From the NCBI RefSeq assembly GCF_000003815.2, contig NC_049990.1:14622439-14669664 (forward strand): 47,226 nt of DNA. The letters run 5' to 3'. The notes under the pieces are model-generated. The model searched no databases. It was not told the DNA's origin and saw only the letters and a program-made list of their open reading frames with translations. The DNA is from Branchiostoma floridae. Taxonomy: Eukaryota; Chordata; Leptocardii; Amphioxiformes; Branchiostomatidae. Positions 35,874 to 46,187 of the stretch are shown here, one piece after another; positions within the stretch are counted from its first letter, which is position 1, and every line of letters starts with the position of its first letter. A program made the translations under genes and the position numbers.

Positions 35874-35887
35874 GTTGCCATGGCAAC
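35874..35887. promoter_or_regulatory. Palindromic RFX X-box-like site
   Basis: GTTGCCATGGCAAC is a perfect dyad matching the consensus X-box of RFX factors. A near copy, GTTGCCATGGTAAC, lies at 42367-42380, also preceded by TTCACC. Both are in the inner unit. Confidence 0.4.
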
Positions 35888-36240
35888 GGCCATTTTTCTA
35901 ATGGCGATTTTCATCTGCTTATGGTCATTCAGTCGTTTGTATCATCAGTCATCATTTGTTGTTGATGGTATCTGACGTAATTCCAACTTACTTATTTGGT
36001 GTTTACAAGTATAGAATTCTGACCTATTTCCAATCAAATAAAGCAAAAGATATCTTTAAGTTAGTCTGAATACGGACACAAGTTAAGTTTTCTGTAAATC
36101 TCACTGTTGTAACTGAATCAAAAACCGCTGTAAAATGATATCCAAAATGTATCCAAAATAGCTTTTCAGTAACAAAGGGATGTTTGCTTTTGATACTTGG
36201 TGCAAAATAGGCAAAATATAACCTTGATACTGTTGAAAGC

Positions 36241-36310
36241 ATGATACCTGTTGTGTCACTATTGTGTCACTATTGTGTCACTCTTGGGTCACTCTTAGGT
36301 TACTGTTGGG
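36241..36310 (+). repeat. Short 12-bp tandem repeat
   Basis: TTGTGTCACTA and close variants (CTTGGGTCACT, CTTAGGTTACT) repeat about five times. Confidence 0.7.
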
Positions 36311-36360
36311 GCATCTTACCACTTGCGCTATTTTTTAACTTTCAAAAAATCGTCGCGCTT

Positions 36361-36478
36361 GCTTGTGTCACCTCTAGGTTCGCTCGCGTCACCTCTAGGT
36401 TCCGTGGGGTTACGTCTGCGTTGTCGAACCCCGAAGCGACGCAAGCGTGACGCGAGTGTAGTGAGAGTGGACCTTCAG
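36361..36478 (+). repeat. CACCTCTAGGTTCG repeat, copy 1
   Basis: Contains two CACCTCTAGGTTC motifs, GTTACGTCTGCG, and CGAAGCGACGCAAGCGTGAC. Copy 2 lies at 37041-37160. Confidence 0.6.
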
Positions 36479-36600
36479 CACAGAACGCCCATATCGCCTG
36501 AGGAAATCTTTGTGTGAAACATTACCGACATCTCCATAATAATTACGAAGAAGGGACACCTAGCTATTGACAGCTCTTTTGCATTTTTCTTTTGTCACAT
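36478..36600 (+). repeat. Direct repeat, copy 1 (partner 37978-38110)
   Basis: Shared blocks: TATCGCCTGAGGAAA, ACCGACATCTCCATAAT, GAAGGGACACCTAGCTAT and GCATTTTTCTTT. The copies are 1.5 kb apart; TTGCATTTTTC-type sequence recurs again near 36770. Confidence 0.75.
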
Positions 36601-37040
36601 TTGTTTGTAACATGATGGCAAATACGACCAAACGATAATCAAATGTTCAGATTTTCATTTGTACATGTAAACACACACCACCAGATTTGCCCAGTCACCG
36701 GTCTGGGCGCAGGCGCCAGCTGTGACAGCCTCTCTCGGGGCCCCTAGACTGCCCGATCTGGTCTTTCTGCATTTTTCCTTGGTAACCGCATTGGTTCCGA
36801 ACTCGCAAACTGGGCTGGTCGGTATAACCTCGAGTTCCAGACTTGTAGTTTCTTGGTTAAAAACAAAAACACAGAACGAACGATTCCCGACTTGTCATCT
36901 CAAAGACGGTATGTGCTGTTTTGAACCTTTTGCATTTGTATTTTTAAAAAGATGATCATCACATTTTGTTACATCATTTCCTAGATTTTTCAGGGCCCAC
37001 TAATTTTTCCCACCAAGTAACATTGTTAAAAACGTCGCAT

Positions 37041-37160
37041 TTGCATCCGGCACCTCTAGGTTCGGTAGTGGTGTGGTTACCTCTAGATTTCGTGAATAAT
37101 ACATCTGCGATCTCGAACCCAGTAGTGCCGCAAGCGTGCCCCAAGTGCAGTGAGATACCA
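37041..37160 (+). repeat. CACCTCTAGGTTCG repeat, copy 2
   Basis: GGCACCTCTAGGTTCGGTAG, then GGTTACCTCTAGATTTCG and CGCAAGCGTGCCCCAAGTGC follow the same order as copy 1 at 36361-36478. Confidence 0.6.
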
Positions 37161-37977
37161 CCTTAACTATTTCTCTAGCCCGGCTATTGGGCGTTCTACC
37201 TGCCCAGACCCAGGGCTAGGCAAGCGTCGGCCTTTTGTTTTGACGTTCGGTCTTTTTGGTTTCTAATCGTGAATTGTCTGATTATGACGAGGTAACTATG
37301 CATGTGGCAGTAGACTAGGGTGGGCGGGAAGCACTGCCAGTGCCGACCGAGGGGAAACTTTTATTACGAAGAAAATAAGGTGCACTGTTACAGGTAACGT
37401 TTGTAACTCCTGCCTATGATATAACCCTTGGGTCGAAAAAAGCTGTCATTCTTGGCTATCGTAAATGGAGACACAGTAGGGGTGTGACTGAAAAATGAAG
37501 CATTGGAAAGAATGCTTTCTAAAGCAAAATATAGAGAACGTTTTCATGTAAGCTGACAAAATGTCCTGCAGAATGAAAGAATATTTATTGTTGGTGCATA
37601 AACGTTGACAAAACATTTCATCAACATCTTTCATTGACGTCGTCAAATAAAGCTGGTCAGAATGGTGTAAAAATGTTTAAAGAGCAATTATCATGTTGCT
37701 TTCCTGTATCTATCTGAGGTGAATAAAACGGAGAAACTTCAATGTGGACGTTGCCTGGATTTAATGAATAGTTATACAACATGCATAAATGGTATGAAGT
37801 AGGTGGTTACGACCTAAAACCTGCACGATAAATCAACTGTGATATTAATTAAGCAGTAAATACAGATTTGTGAGGAAAATCATTTTGCAAATACATATAT
37901 TACATTTATCGGCATTTAATTTTTTGCAAACACCGATGCAATATTTTGGTGTCACAATTAAGAAATGCCTTCTCATG

Positions 37978-38110
37978 AGCGCACAAAATGCCCGTATCGC
38001 CTGAGGAAAACTTTTGAGGGAAACAATACCGACATCTCCATAATGATTACCAAGAAGGGACACCTAGCTATAGACAGACCTGGTTAGTGTGGCTCTCCTG
38101 CATTTTTCTT
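37978..38110 (+). repeat. Direct repeat, copy 2 (partner 36478-36600)
   Basis: GCACAAAATGCCCGTATCGC, ACCGACATCTCCATAATG and AAGAAGGGACACCTAGCTAT match copy 1. It ends about 50 bases before the CpG-rich element. Confidence 0.75.
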
Positions 38111-38238
38111 TGGTCCCCCCATTTATGTCAAACCCACAAGCTGGACAGATCGTTAAATCCTGGGGCACAACCCGCCGTACGTGCAATTTGTCCGTACGTT
38201 TTTTGTGGAGGCCACGTCCGCCACGTATTCCTGAAAAC

Positions 38239-39156
38239 CCATATAGAGGTATCTGCAAAGAATGACTCACAACTTCTTCAGAAAGATCTGAACACTCTGG
38301 AAGAATGGCAAAGGAAATGGCTTATGCAGTTCAATCCTGATAAGTGCTATATCATGCACATAACGAACAAACGCACACCAAATGTGTCTCCTTATCAGTT
38401 TTGTGGTCAGACATTAGCAACCACGGAAAGCCACCCATACCTAGGTGTTACGTTAACAACTGGGCTGAAGTGGGGTGTCCATGTTAACAAAATAACAACC
38501 AAGGCTAAACAGACATTGGGAGTGATCAAACGTAACTTGTTGGCATGCCCAGCCAGGGTAAAATCACTTACATACACGTCACTGGTAAGACCTAACCTTG
38601 AATATGCTGCAACGTACAGTATGGGATCCGTATACAAAGAAAGACAAAGATAAACTTGAAAGGGTACAGAACCAAGCTGCCCGATTCTGTACAAACAACT
38701 ACAACAGGGATGCTAGTGTTACCAAAATGAAAACAGATCTACAGTGGACATCACTTGAAGACAGAAGGAAAGCGTCCAGAGTTTGCATGATGTACAAAAT
38801 GACCAATAAGCTGGTGGACGTGCCGACTGATAAGTATCTAATACCAGCTCAAAAAAGAACAAGAAACAGCCATGACTTCAAGTACCAGAGTTTCCAAGCT
38901 AGGATTGATGTGTCCAAAAATTCGTATTTTCCCAGAACTATCGTAGATTGGAATTTGTTATCACCAAGTACAGTAGGGGCATCTTCTCTGGATAGTTTTA
39001 AAGAACACTTGCAGATAGATGTGTAAAAGTTAGGTGTGACGGATCGTTCTGTGTAATATAACCAGCTGCTGCCGCACCGCGTGCCTGCGAAGCTGGTGTG
39101 TTACGCCGAATGGCGGTTATACCGGCTATATAGATACAGATACAGATACAGATACA
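38239..39156 (+). mobile_element. 5'-truncated LINE with ATACAG tail
   Basis: It encodes the C-terminal half of a reverse-transcriptase protein, then a short 3' UTR and a tail AGATACAGATACAGATACAG. GAAAAC stands on both sides (38233-38238, 39157-39162), a candidate 6-bp target duplication. Inserted into the CpG-rich element. A 65-bp piece of the same 3' end is at 24998-25062. Confidence 0.82.
38247..39026 (+). pseudogene. Reverse-transcriptase C-terminal fragment (non-LTR), frameshifted
   Basis: Frame 1 reads LQKDLNTLEEWQRKWLMQFN, PDKCYIMHIT and YLGVTLTTGLKW, then LVRPNLEYAAT. After a 4-base insertion near 38615 (GCAACGTACAG for expected GCAACAG) it continues in the next frame as VWDPYTKKDKDKLERVQNQA and ARFC, ending near EHLQIDV. 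This is the post-catalytic and thumb region of a CR1/L2-like reverse transcriptase. The polymerase active site (YADD) is upstream of the truncation and absent. Confidence 0.87.
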
Positions 39157-40071
39157 GAAAACGTGGGGAACGACTGGCAAGAGCAGGGAGGGAGTACGTC
39201 AACGCACGTCACTCGCACGGTTGCGCAAGGTGTAAGTACGTGGTCTGCACGCCACGCCTGGCTGCGAGCGGTTGCGTTCGTCGTTCGTTGCGGAAGTGGT
39301 AGGTGAGTTGCACGTGCTTACAACGTACGGTCTCTGTGCGATTACGGTCTCTGTTAACGTATGCAGGCCCTACTTACGCGTGCTACTCAGTAGTACGTAC
39401 GGTTTCCTTACTCGCATGGTGTAAGTGCGTTCAAGAGCGATGAACGTAAGTTTTTTCGGGGATGTATATATAGGACGACCTTTCAAGGTCTTTCTTTTGG
39501 GCGGCTCTGGTCGAAGCTGCTAATGATGCAAATGACGGCTTCTTCTGCGTCTTCTTACGCATCTTGGAGACGGGTTGGCAGTCTTTCGTCGACTCGGCTC
39601 TATATACTGCAGAAACCATGTGCTTGCCACGTGCTTTGTACTTGCGGAGCACCTGCTCCCTCGTTACAGTGCAGGTGTGTTGTGCGTCGGCATTCACAGG
39701 TGAACAAGTGAAGCGCGAATTAAGCACGGAACACGCAATCACCACGTGCGTAGCACGCACGTTCTACGTGCGCCGTCCGTACAGCAATTGACTGTGAGAA
39801 AACTTTAATACACTCACGGAGCCAGTGCGTTGTACGCTCATTGGCTGTACATGGCAGGTGCGTCGCCCGTACTGGCACGTACGTAGGGCGAATCCGCAGC
39901 CCGAACGCAGAGAAAGTTCTGCATGCACTTAAATTTCTACGGCGTGTCTGCGTGCTCTCAAATCCGTCGAATTCCCTACGAGCTCGTACGGAGACGGTAC
40001 TTACCACTTACGGACACCAAAAGATTGCCGACGTTTTGGCACGTATTTGCACGTACGGCGGGTTGTGCCCC

Positions 40072-41299
40072 TAGCTTAAAGCCGTGAACTGGTTTTCTGT
40101 GCGTTCAAATCTAGGCACGCGTTAAAAATCTGCGCGTCAAAAATAAAGTTCTTGAAATATGCCAGCAAATGTGCAATGAGAAATTCTTAGGCAGAAAAAT
40201 GTGACCCCATTATATGATTTTCCATCTGTTACCTGGATTTGGGGTTTGAAAAGCCCCAGATTTTTAGGTCTTTTGGAATAGGTTAATTTGCAAAATATTC
40301 AGAATATTTCAAAATCAATTAAATTTGACGCAAATACATGGGAAAATTACTAACGTGTATCGTTTTGTAAAATATTAGGCTTTACTCAATTCTATAAGCT
40401 TCATTTCTCAAGCAGATTGTTGCACATGCAAATTTCAACCTTTTTGCGCGTGATGACTTATATGTCGTATGGCAGGAGACACGTTTACTACAACAGGGGT
40501 CGGATCAGAGTAACCTGGTACATTATTGAAGGTGGCATAGGCCCCTGCAACACAGGAGACAGTTCTACATCTAAACTGTCAATCACCTGGCAACCCAAAC
40601 CCAACCATGGCTGTAATCACAACCAAGAATAACGAAACGGAACGTTCATGGTGACAAATTTATCCGTTTTAGCTTGCCAAACGGATGAACCGTTTCATCT
40701 TTTTTGCTCGGTGAACAGGGCCTTCCATATGATATTTAAGTACACTTTACCATTGCTGATCCCGAAGGTACCGTACCGCCAAAAGCGACTGCTATTACCG
40801 TCTATAGGACCCGAGTTGCAGTGTGGTTTCTGACTGACTGACAATGACTTTAAACCACTGCAAATATTTTCTCCTTCGCGCAAAAGTATGTCCCCGCAAT
40901 CTCAAATACATGTACAGCTAATAGACAATGGACTGGTAGAGAACAAATTTTATTGAGTTTGTCACGTGCACAGCAAGTTGTCTCCCAAATCATAATGCCG
41001 GCTTTGACGGCTTTTGGCGGACGTGCGTCTTTTTATGGCGCCGACACGCGCAGAACCCGCCCACGACTTCCCACAATATCATTTTCTTTTGCTCCCAATA
41101 ACAATTTCATACATGTTGTCGGTATTGCGCTTCTACACAGGCAATTATCGGCCTAATTGTACCGCGTATGCCAATTTTAAGCACGCATATTCAGTCCATT
41201 TGGCGACGATGTTTGACAAATTTACGTGCATTATTGGTGACTTTTCATCGTGCAGATAAGCGAAGTCACTAACAATGGAGTGAATGAAAGCTGGTTTGG
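40072..41299. other. No gene recognised
   Basis: AT-rich then mixed sequence with no definable element ends or coding domain. Confidence 0.35.
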
Positions 41300-41370
41300 A
41301 ATTTAAGGATTCCGTGCAATTGACTGAAGTGTGCGTTTATCCGACGCACAATTAACTGGCTTCTACTGTA
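41300..41370. mobile_element. Half MITE of the TACAGTAGAAGCC family
   Basis: GATTCCGTGCAATTGACTGA and CACAATTAACTGGCTTCTAC plus TGTA match the right half of the 34569 copy. The left half is missing. Confidence 0.65.
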
Positions 41371-41769
41371 TACCACTTTGAAACTCAGATTTTAAACAAA
41401 TAGTATTCCTAAGATTTTAGCATTGAATCAGCATTTGATATGTCCCTTACAATGATTCTAATTTTTATGAACAGCCCTCTTGCAGAATCGTTGTTGTGGA
41501 TTGCCTCGTTGTTGTAAATATGCCAGGAGGCATGTGAGTCTTGTTGTTGTCTACAGAAAGAAGATAAGATGACCTAGGATTATGCTCCATATCATCCATA
41601 TGTAACTGAGTCAGACTTACAACTCACAACGAAAAGTCATTTTGAGGACTTTTAACATAATGATGGCACAAGACATCGATAAACGTTTGCATTGGAAAAT
41701 GCAAGATGACAGTGGCAAGATGTCAAAATAGTGTCCTGATTTCTGTCTCCTGACATCTTTGCTAAAAAT

Positions 41770-42290
41770 GTCTACTTATTTCTTACGCATCTAGCCAAGG
41801 AGCTAAACTAACCACTAAGAACCCTACCACTGTTTATGAATCGTTCAGTGTAATAACTCAAATAAGTCATTTTTGAAGTAATGTAAGCGCTTGTTCATAG
41901 TGCCCTGTGAGCAAATGCCCAATGCACCTCTGTATCAAATTTCAGGTCATTAGGTTGTACTACCAGGGTACAGGGGCCCAAAATATATGTTTTCCGCCAA
42001 AAATGACTAAAAACCCTAAAAAGAGAGGAAGAAAGTCTGGGGGTATTTGCTATCTCTACCTCCATGCCAAATTGCAACTCATTTGGCCCAAAGATGAAAA
42101 AGTTGAATCCATTTATTTAAAGATTTGGCAGGAGAAACACAGCAAAAAAACAATATACATGTATTTTTCAATTCACACTGTAGTATGGATTAAAATACTA
42201 AAAAGTTCTATTTATTTCTTACCTAACTAAAATGTTTTCTAAGAGCCCTTACATTAGTTATGAATCGTTCGGTGTCATTGGTCATGCCTT
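41770..42290 (+). repeat. Diverged direct repeat about 430 bp apart
   Basis: TATTTCTTACGCATCTAGCC... AAGAACCCTACCACTGTTTA and TATGAATCGTTCAGTGT (41775-41852) recur as TATTTCTTACCTAACTAAAA... AAGAGCCCTTACATTAGTTA and ATGAATCGTTCGGTGTC (42210-42276). Confidence 0.6.
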
Positions 42291-42547
42291 GATAATGGCT
42301 AAATTTCAAAAGCATCCAACAATGGCTTGTTTAGCAACTTTCCTGTAAAAAATGTTATTTTTCACCGTTGCCATGGTAACCAATGTGGAAATTTGTCTAA
42401 ATTTATTTCAAAATGGTTCCAAATATATTCAACAGGTATTTGTATGATCTAAGTGCAGAGAAATACTCATCAAATGTGGTTGGGGATTATTAAAACCACT
42501 TTTGATGACTTGTAATAAACGATTTTTGGTAGTTCTATAGATTTGAG

Positions 42548-42568
42548 TGACGTCACAAAATCACGTGA
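42548..42568 (-). promoter_or_regulatory. E-box/CRE pair in the right inner end
   Basis: TGACGTCA (42548-42555), 5 bases, TCACGTGA (42561-42568): the mirror image of 35301-35321 with the same 5-base gap, although the surrounding arms have diverged. Confidence 0.5.
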
Positions 42569-42712
42569 TAATTCCTATAAAGCTGGGCATCTGACATGGT
42601 TATCATGCAAAATAATGAAGTAGAGGAATCAACCTTTTCAAAAAAGTAAGTCACCCTTTGTCCCTTTGTTTGGTACCAAATGGCCATTTTGGGGGACCTG
42701 GCCCATGGACTA

Positions 42713-44679
42713 AATAGCCCAACAGACAAAACAAGCAGGTAATGCAAGACAAAAATAGGAAGATGCCAAATCATATGCATGGAACAATTTCTTGTTTTAA
42801 CCTGATGAAGACATGCGAGACTGGAAAGCCTTTGGTGTTGGGGTCAGAGAAGTGGTGACCTTTACCACAGTGCCACAGACCTTCCAACATTAGGACAATC
42901 GCAACACCGGTCGGTAACACACAAGTCACATCACCTCCTTTCTGACAGGAGACATGCCCATTTTCTTACATTGTATGAAATATCTAATGTATGTATGAAC
43001 GTTCCCTCTGACCAGTATCTCAGACATGCCCAACGTTAAACTAGAGGAAGTCCGACTTGTGACTTCCACACTTGATTCAAGATGTCAGTTCATTCCGACC
43101 AAGGACGTTATGTTCTTGCATGGCAGGCACTGTGAAATATGTATACACTAACATATTGACTACATTCATCTTGTTGTAATGTTTGAAGACTTCAATTTTT
43201 GCGAACTGGCAAAAACCTAAGGCCTCAAATCTTCAAAGCTATTAAAGGCAACTAAAACGTATATCAGACCATTTTCATATGCCCGTTACACACTCGTTCT
43301 CATTGAAATGTCGAATATGGCATTTTTTTTGGTCGAAAAATAAATCGGCTTTATTTTCAGTGAAAACTACGTGGTTGTTTAGGAAAATTCCTCCTTTAAC
43401 CATAGCCAAAAATGGCAACTTATTATTTTCGGCCCCATTGGTAATGCATTACAGGGCATGTAACAAACGTTACCGGTAACATTTGTTACAACAGTGAACT
43501 TTACCCTGTTTTCTTCGAAAGGACTCACCTTATTGACTACATCATTTAGGTATAAGTGGACGTCCCTCAGAGGAACATTTAAAAAGTGGGCAGCTTTTTT
43601 ACACCAGGTCAAAAAGAAAGCTTAGACAGCATCGAACAATCTATGGTAACGTTTGTTACAGTCATTTCTGTGCAACATTTTGTTAAGCGAGGTGGGATAC
43701 AAATGACAGTCAACAACCCTTTCTTGTTTCTTTAAAAAGCCAGAAAAACTGTACAGCGTCACAAAAACGATCATTTCTAGTCTTATACGTGGATAATATA
43801 ACCGTGGCAACCATCGTACTCGTGGTGGTAACGTTTGTTACAGAGTCTGGCGACAGGCATGAACCACCTCACACAGCCTCCAAGATCAGTGGCAGTAGTC
43901 CTATGACGTGATCGGTCAGAGGGCCTGGTCAGCTGGTTTCACCTACCGAACTATCATTCTGGGAACTGAATCGTTCCATTTTTGGCTACTATTTGAATTC
44001 TTCGTTTCTTCTCAGGCAACAGCCATATTTTAGGGGGTGAAATCCCACCCGTGGCTATAATAATATTGTAAGCCATCAACCAATAACGTTACGAATGTTG
44101 TTGTGCATCTTTTGTAAAACATTACAGGGGTTGTGGAAAAGTGAAGGAACCAGTGATGTTGTCTATAATTTGCTCCATATCAAGGCGTAAAGTCAGGCGA
44201 CAGCATTTCGACATTTAAATGAGAACAAGCCTACAGGCTCAATGACAAAGAAAATTCCCTTAGGCATTGGAGACCATCCTAGTTCTAGGCACATGCACAT
44301 GTGGAAACTTGCAGGTTGTAAGTTTTGTAATATTTACAGCAGTGTAGAAAAAGGCATCGGTAGTTTTGTATCCAGTGTGTCAAGTTTTACAAGCCTGCCA
44401 GAATCTTCAGTTAGCTACGTTTTACACCAGATATTACACTGCTCCATTCTAACGGGTCTCCATACATGAAAATTTTGTTATAGACTTTGTTTTTGGTTTG
44501 CCCTTATGTTAACAAATGAATTGTCAGGCATAATAACACACCATTAGACTAAGTGTGTTGCAGTTTGTCCAACGCAGCAAACCTGCACTGTACCTGATAT
44601 ATAGTCAATGAGGTTATATAGACATGTCTAGATATGCCTATATATGTCGATATAACCTCCTTTATAATGTATACCATCA
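42713..44679. other. Region between inner unit and right arm
   Basis: No coding domain recognised. It contains the GTAACRTTTGTTAC motifs described separately. Confidence 0.35.
43459..43845 (+). repeat. Spaced GTAAC-RTTT-GTTAC motifs
   Basis: GTAACAAACGTTAC directly followed by CGGTAACATTTGTTAC (about 43459-43489), then GGTAACGTTTGTTACAG near 43645 and again near 43827, roughly 180 bp apart. Surrounding sequence is not clearly repeated. Confidence 0.6.
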
Positions 44680-45019
44680 TTGATCAAGAAAAGTACAATA
44701 TACTTGTATTCATCCCAGAGTAGCCTTGTTCTTGACCTTTTGTTATGGTCTTGTTTCTAGATAAATTTTTAATATGCATGACGCAGTCCTGCATCCACAT
44801 ATCCTGTGTCACATATGTGGTGCCCCGGTAACCCCCATGCAGAGCCTTTTTCATTGTGTACGACATACTAGATATACGCTGTGAATTCTAGTAAGGTATC
44901 TACTAAATGACGAAAAAGAGCAAAAGATTTGTAAAAAAAATGTGTGCAATCAAGGTAATTCATTTTCAGGTATCCTTATAACCCCCATGTAGAGCCCAAA
45001 TTAACATTTCCAATCAATT

Positions 45020-46039
45020 CAAAATGAAACGACAAGAACATCTATAACCACAGTCCTCAGCCCGATATTGAGATCAGAAGTTGACATACTTAGAGTCTCT
45101 CGTCTGGGAAATATATCAGAAGCCTCGCCTATTTATACTCGTCCCATTCTTGTTCGATTCAAGAAATACAGTGACAAACTGAACGTGATATACCAGTCAG
45201 ACACTTTGTTTAGGAACCAGAATATAACAATAGAACAACCAAAAATCTCATATGAAATACCTGACTTAGAATACGTTCTCTTAAATTTCTGCAAAATTTT
45301 ACTTCATGTACCGAAAAGCTCTGTCAATGCCGCCGTAAGAGGTGAATTAGGAATATTTCCTCTATTCGTTGACAGTCAAACACATCTGATTAAATATTGG
45401 CTAAGATTGCATACTCTACCAAATGATAGGATTGTTAAAAAGGCTTACGACACTTCAGTCGAAGAAGGACATGACTGGGCTACTCACGTTCAGGACATTT
45501 CATGCCGACATGGGTTCCAAAATGTTTGGTTTAACCCCGCTGTTAATGCCAAACATTTTGGGAACATATTCAAGGAGCGTCTAAAAGACACGTTTCTTTC
45601 TGGCTGGAGGGAACAGCTCAAAAGCACCAACAAACTAAAAACATATTCGAAAATCAAAAAACACTTTGGTATGGAAGAATATCTCAAATCAATTCATAAT
45701 AGACCATTTAGATACAGCATTACAAAACTGAGAATAAGTGCACATTGTTTAGAAATCGAAAAAGGTAGTCACCGTAACACACCAGCCACTCAGAGACTGT
45801 GTCCTACATGTCATGAAAATATAGAAGATGAATTCCACTTTGTTATGAAATGTCCTACCTACAGTAAAGAGAGAGAAACATTGTTTAAGAATATTAGAAC
45901 CAAAACACACATCTCTCTCAATGGTACAGAAAGCGATATTTTCCATGTATTGCTCTCATGTTCAACTCATATATCCGTCTACGTAGGCCAGTTTCTTTTT
46001 AATGTATTCCAAATGCGAGACCAGATTAATCATCCATAA
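45020..46039 (+). pseudogene. LINE fusion frame: ORF1-like piece joined to ORF2 C-terminus
   Basis: One uninterrupted frame of 339 codons runs from the insertion edge to TAA at 46037, with no ATG near its start. Residues about 17-70 (ILRVSRLGNISEASPIYTRP, ILVRFKKYSDKL) resemble the RNA-binding ORF1 proteins of L1-type LINEs. From about residue 78 it is the tail of an ORF2 protein: NFCKILLHVPKSSVNAAVRG, ELGIFPLFV, and LCPTCHENIEDEFHFVMKCP. The endonuclease and polymerase are absent, consistent with an internal deletion that fused both ORFs in frame. The ORF1 assignment is less certain than the ORF2 one. Confidence 0.75.
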
Positions 46040-46187
46040 CTGTACTGTTATCAATAATGTTTTGTTGTTGTTTTGTATGTAGCCTCTTAGTACTATTGTC
46101 TGTATAGCTATTAGTTGTTATTGGTTGCCATACATTGTACCCTGTGCGATTGTTGAGCAATAAAATTCATTCATTCATTCATTCATT
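45020..46187 (+). mobile_element. 5'-truncated LINE with ATTC tail inserted in the right arm
   Basis: The left arm gives the empty site (reverse complement: CCAATCAATTATGATATT). Here CCAATCAATT is followed by the insertion and ATTATGATATT resumes at 46185. The insertion ends GAGCAATAAAATTCATTCAT with repeated ATTC; AATAAA is a likely polyadenylation signal. The duplication is at most ATT. Confidence 0.9.

Larger units (their letters stand above)
38162..40071. mobile_element. CpG-rich element with perfect 25-bp inverted ends, split by a LINE
   Basis: 38162-38186 (GGGGCACAACCCGCCGTACG and five more bases) is the exact reverse complement of 40047-40071. The body right of the LINE (39163-40046) is strikingly rich in CGTACG, GCACGT and other CpG words, unlike the AT-rich surroundings. 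No coding domain recognised. The frames present overlap on both strands and are probably chance. Confidence 0.8.
35167..42712. mobile_element. Inner 7.5-kb unit with the same 15-bp ends
   Basis: TAGTCCATGGGCCAG at 35167-35181 and its reverse complement at 42698-42712. About 200 bp inward from each end align in inverted orientation but are clearly diverged, so this pair is older than the outer arms. The unit contains the CpG-rich element and LINE at 38.2-40.1 kb and no transposase. Confidence 0.62.

Noticed and set aside
36361-37160. GTCGAACCCCG-type words as possible tRNA B boxes
   Set aside because: No A box at suitable distance and no cloverleaf could be drawn.
38998-40074. Several overlapping open frames in the CpG-rich segment
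   Set aside because: Frames exist on both strands because stop codons are rare in CpG-rich words. The proteins are arginine-rich and show no domain.
42802-42830. CTGATGA...GAAA, a second hammerhead-like string
   Set aside because: The intervening AGACATGCGAGACTG cannot form stem II, so it is a chance match or a LINE 3' relic.
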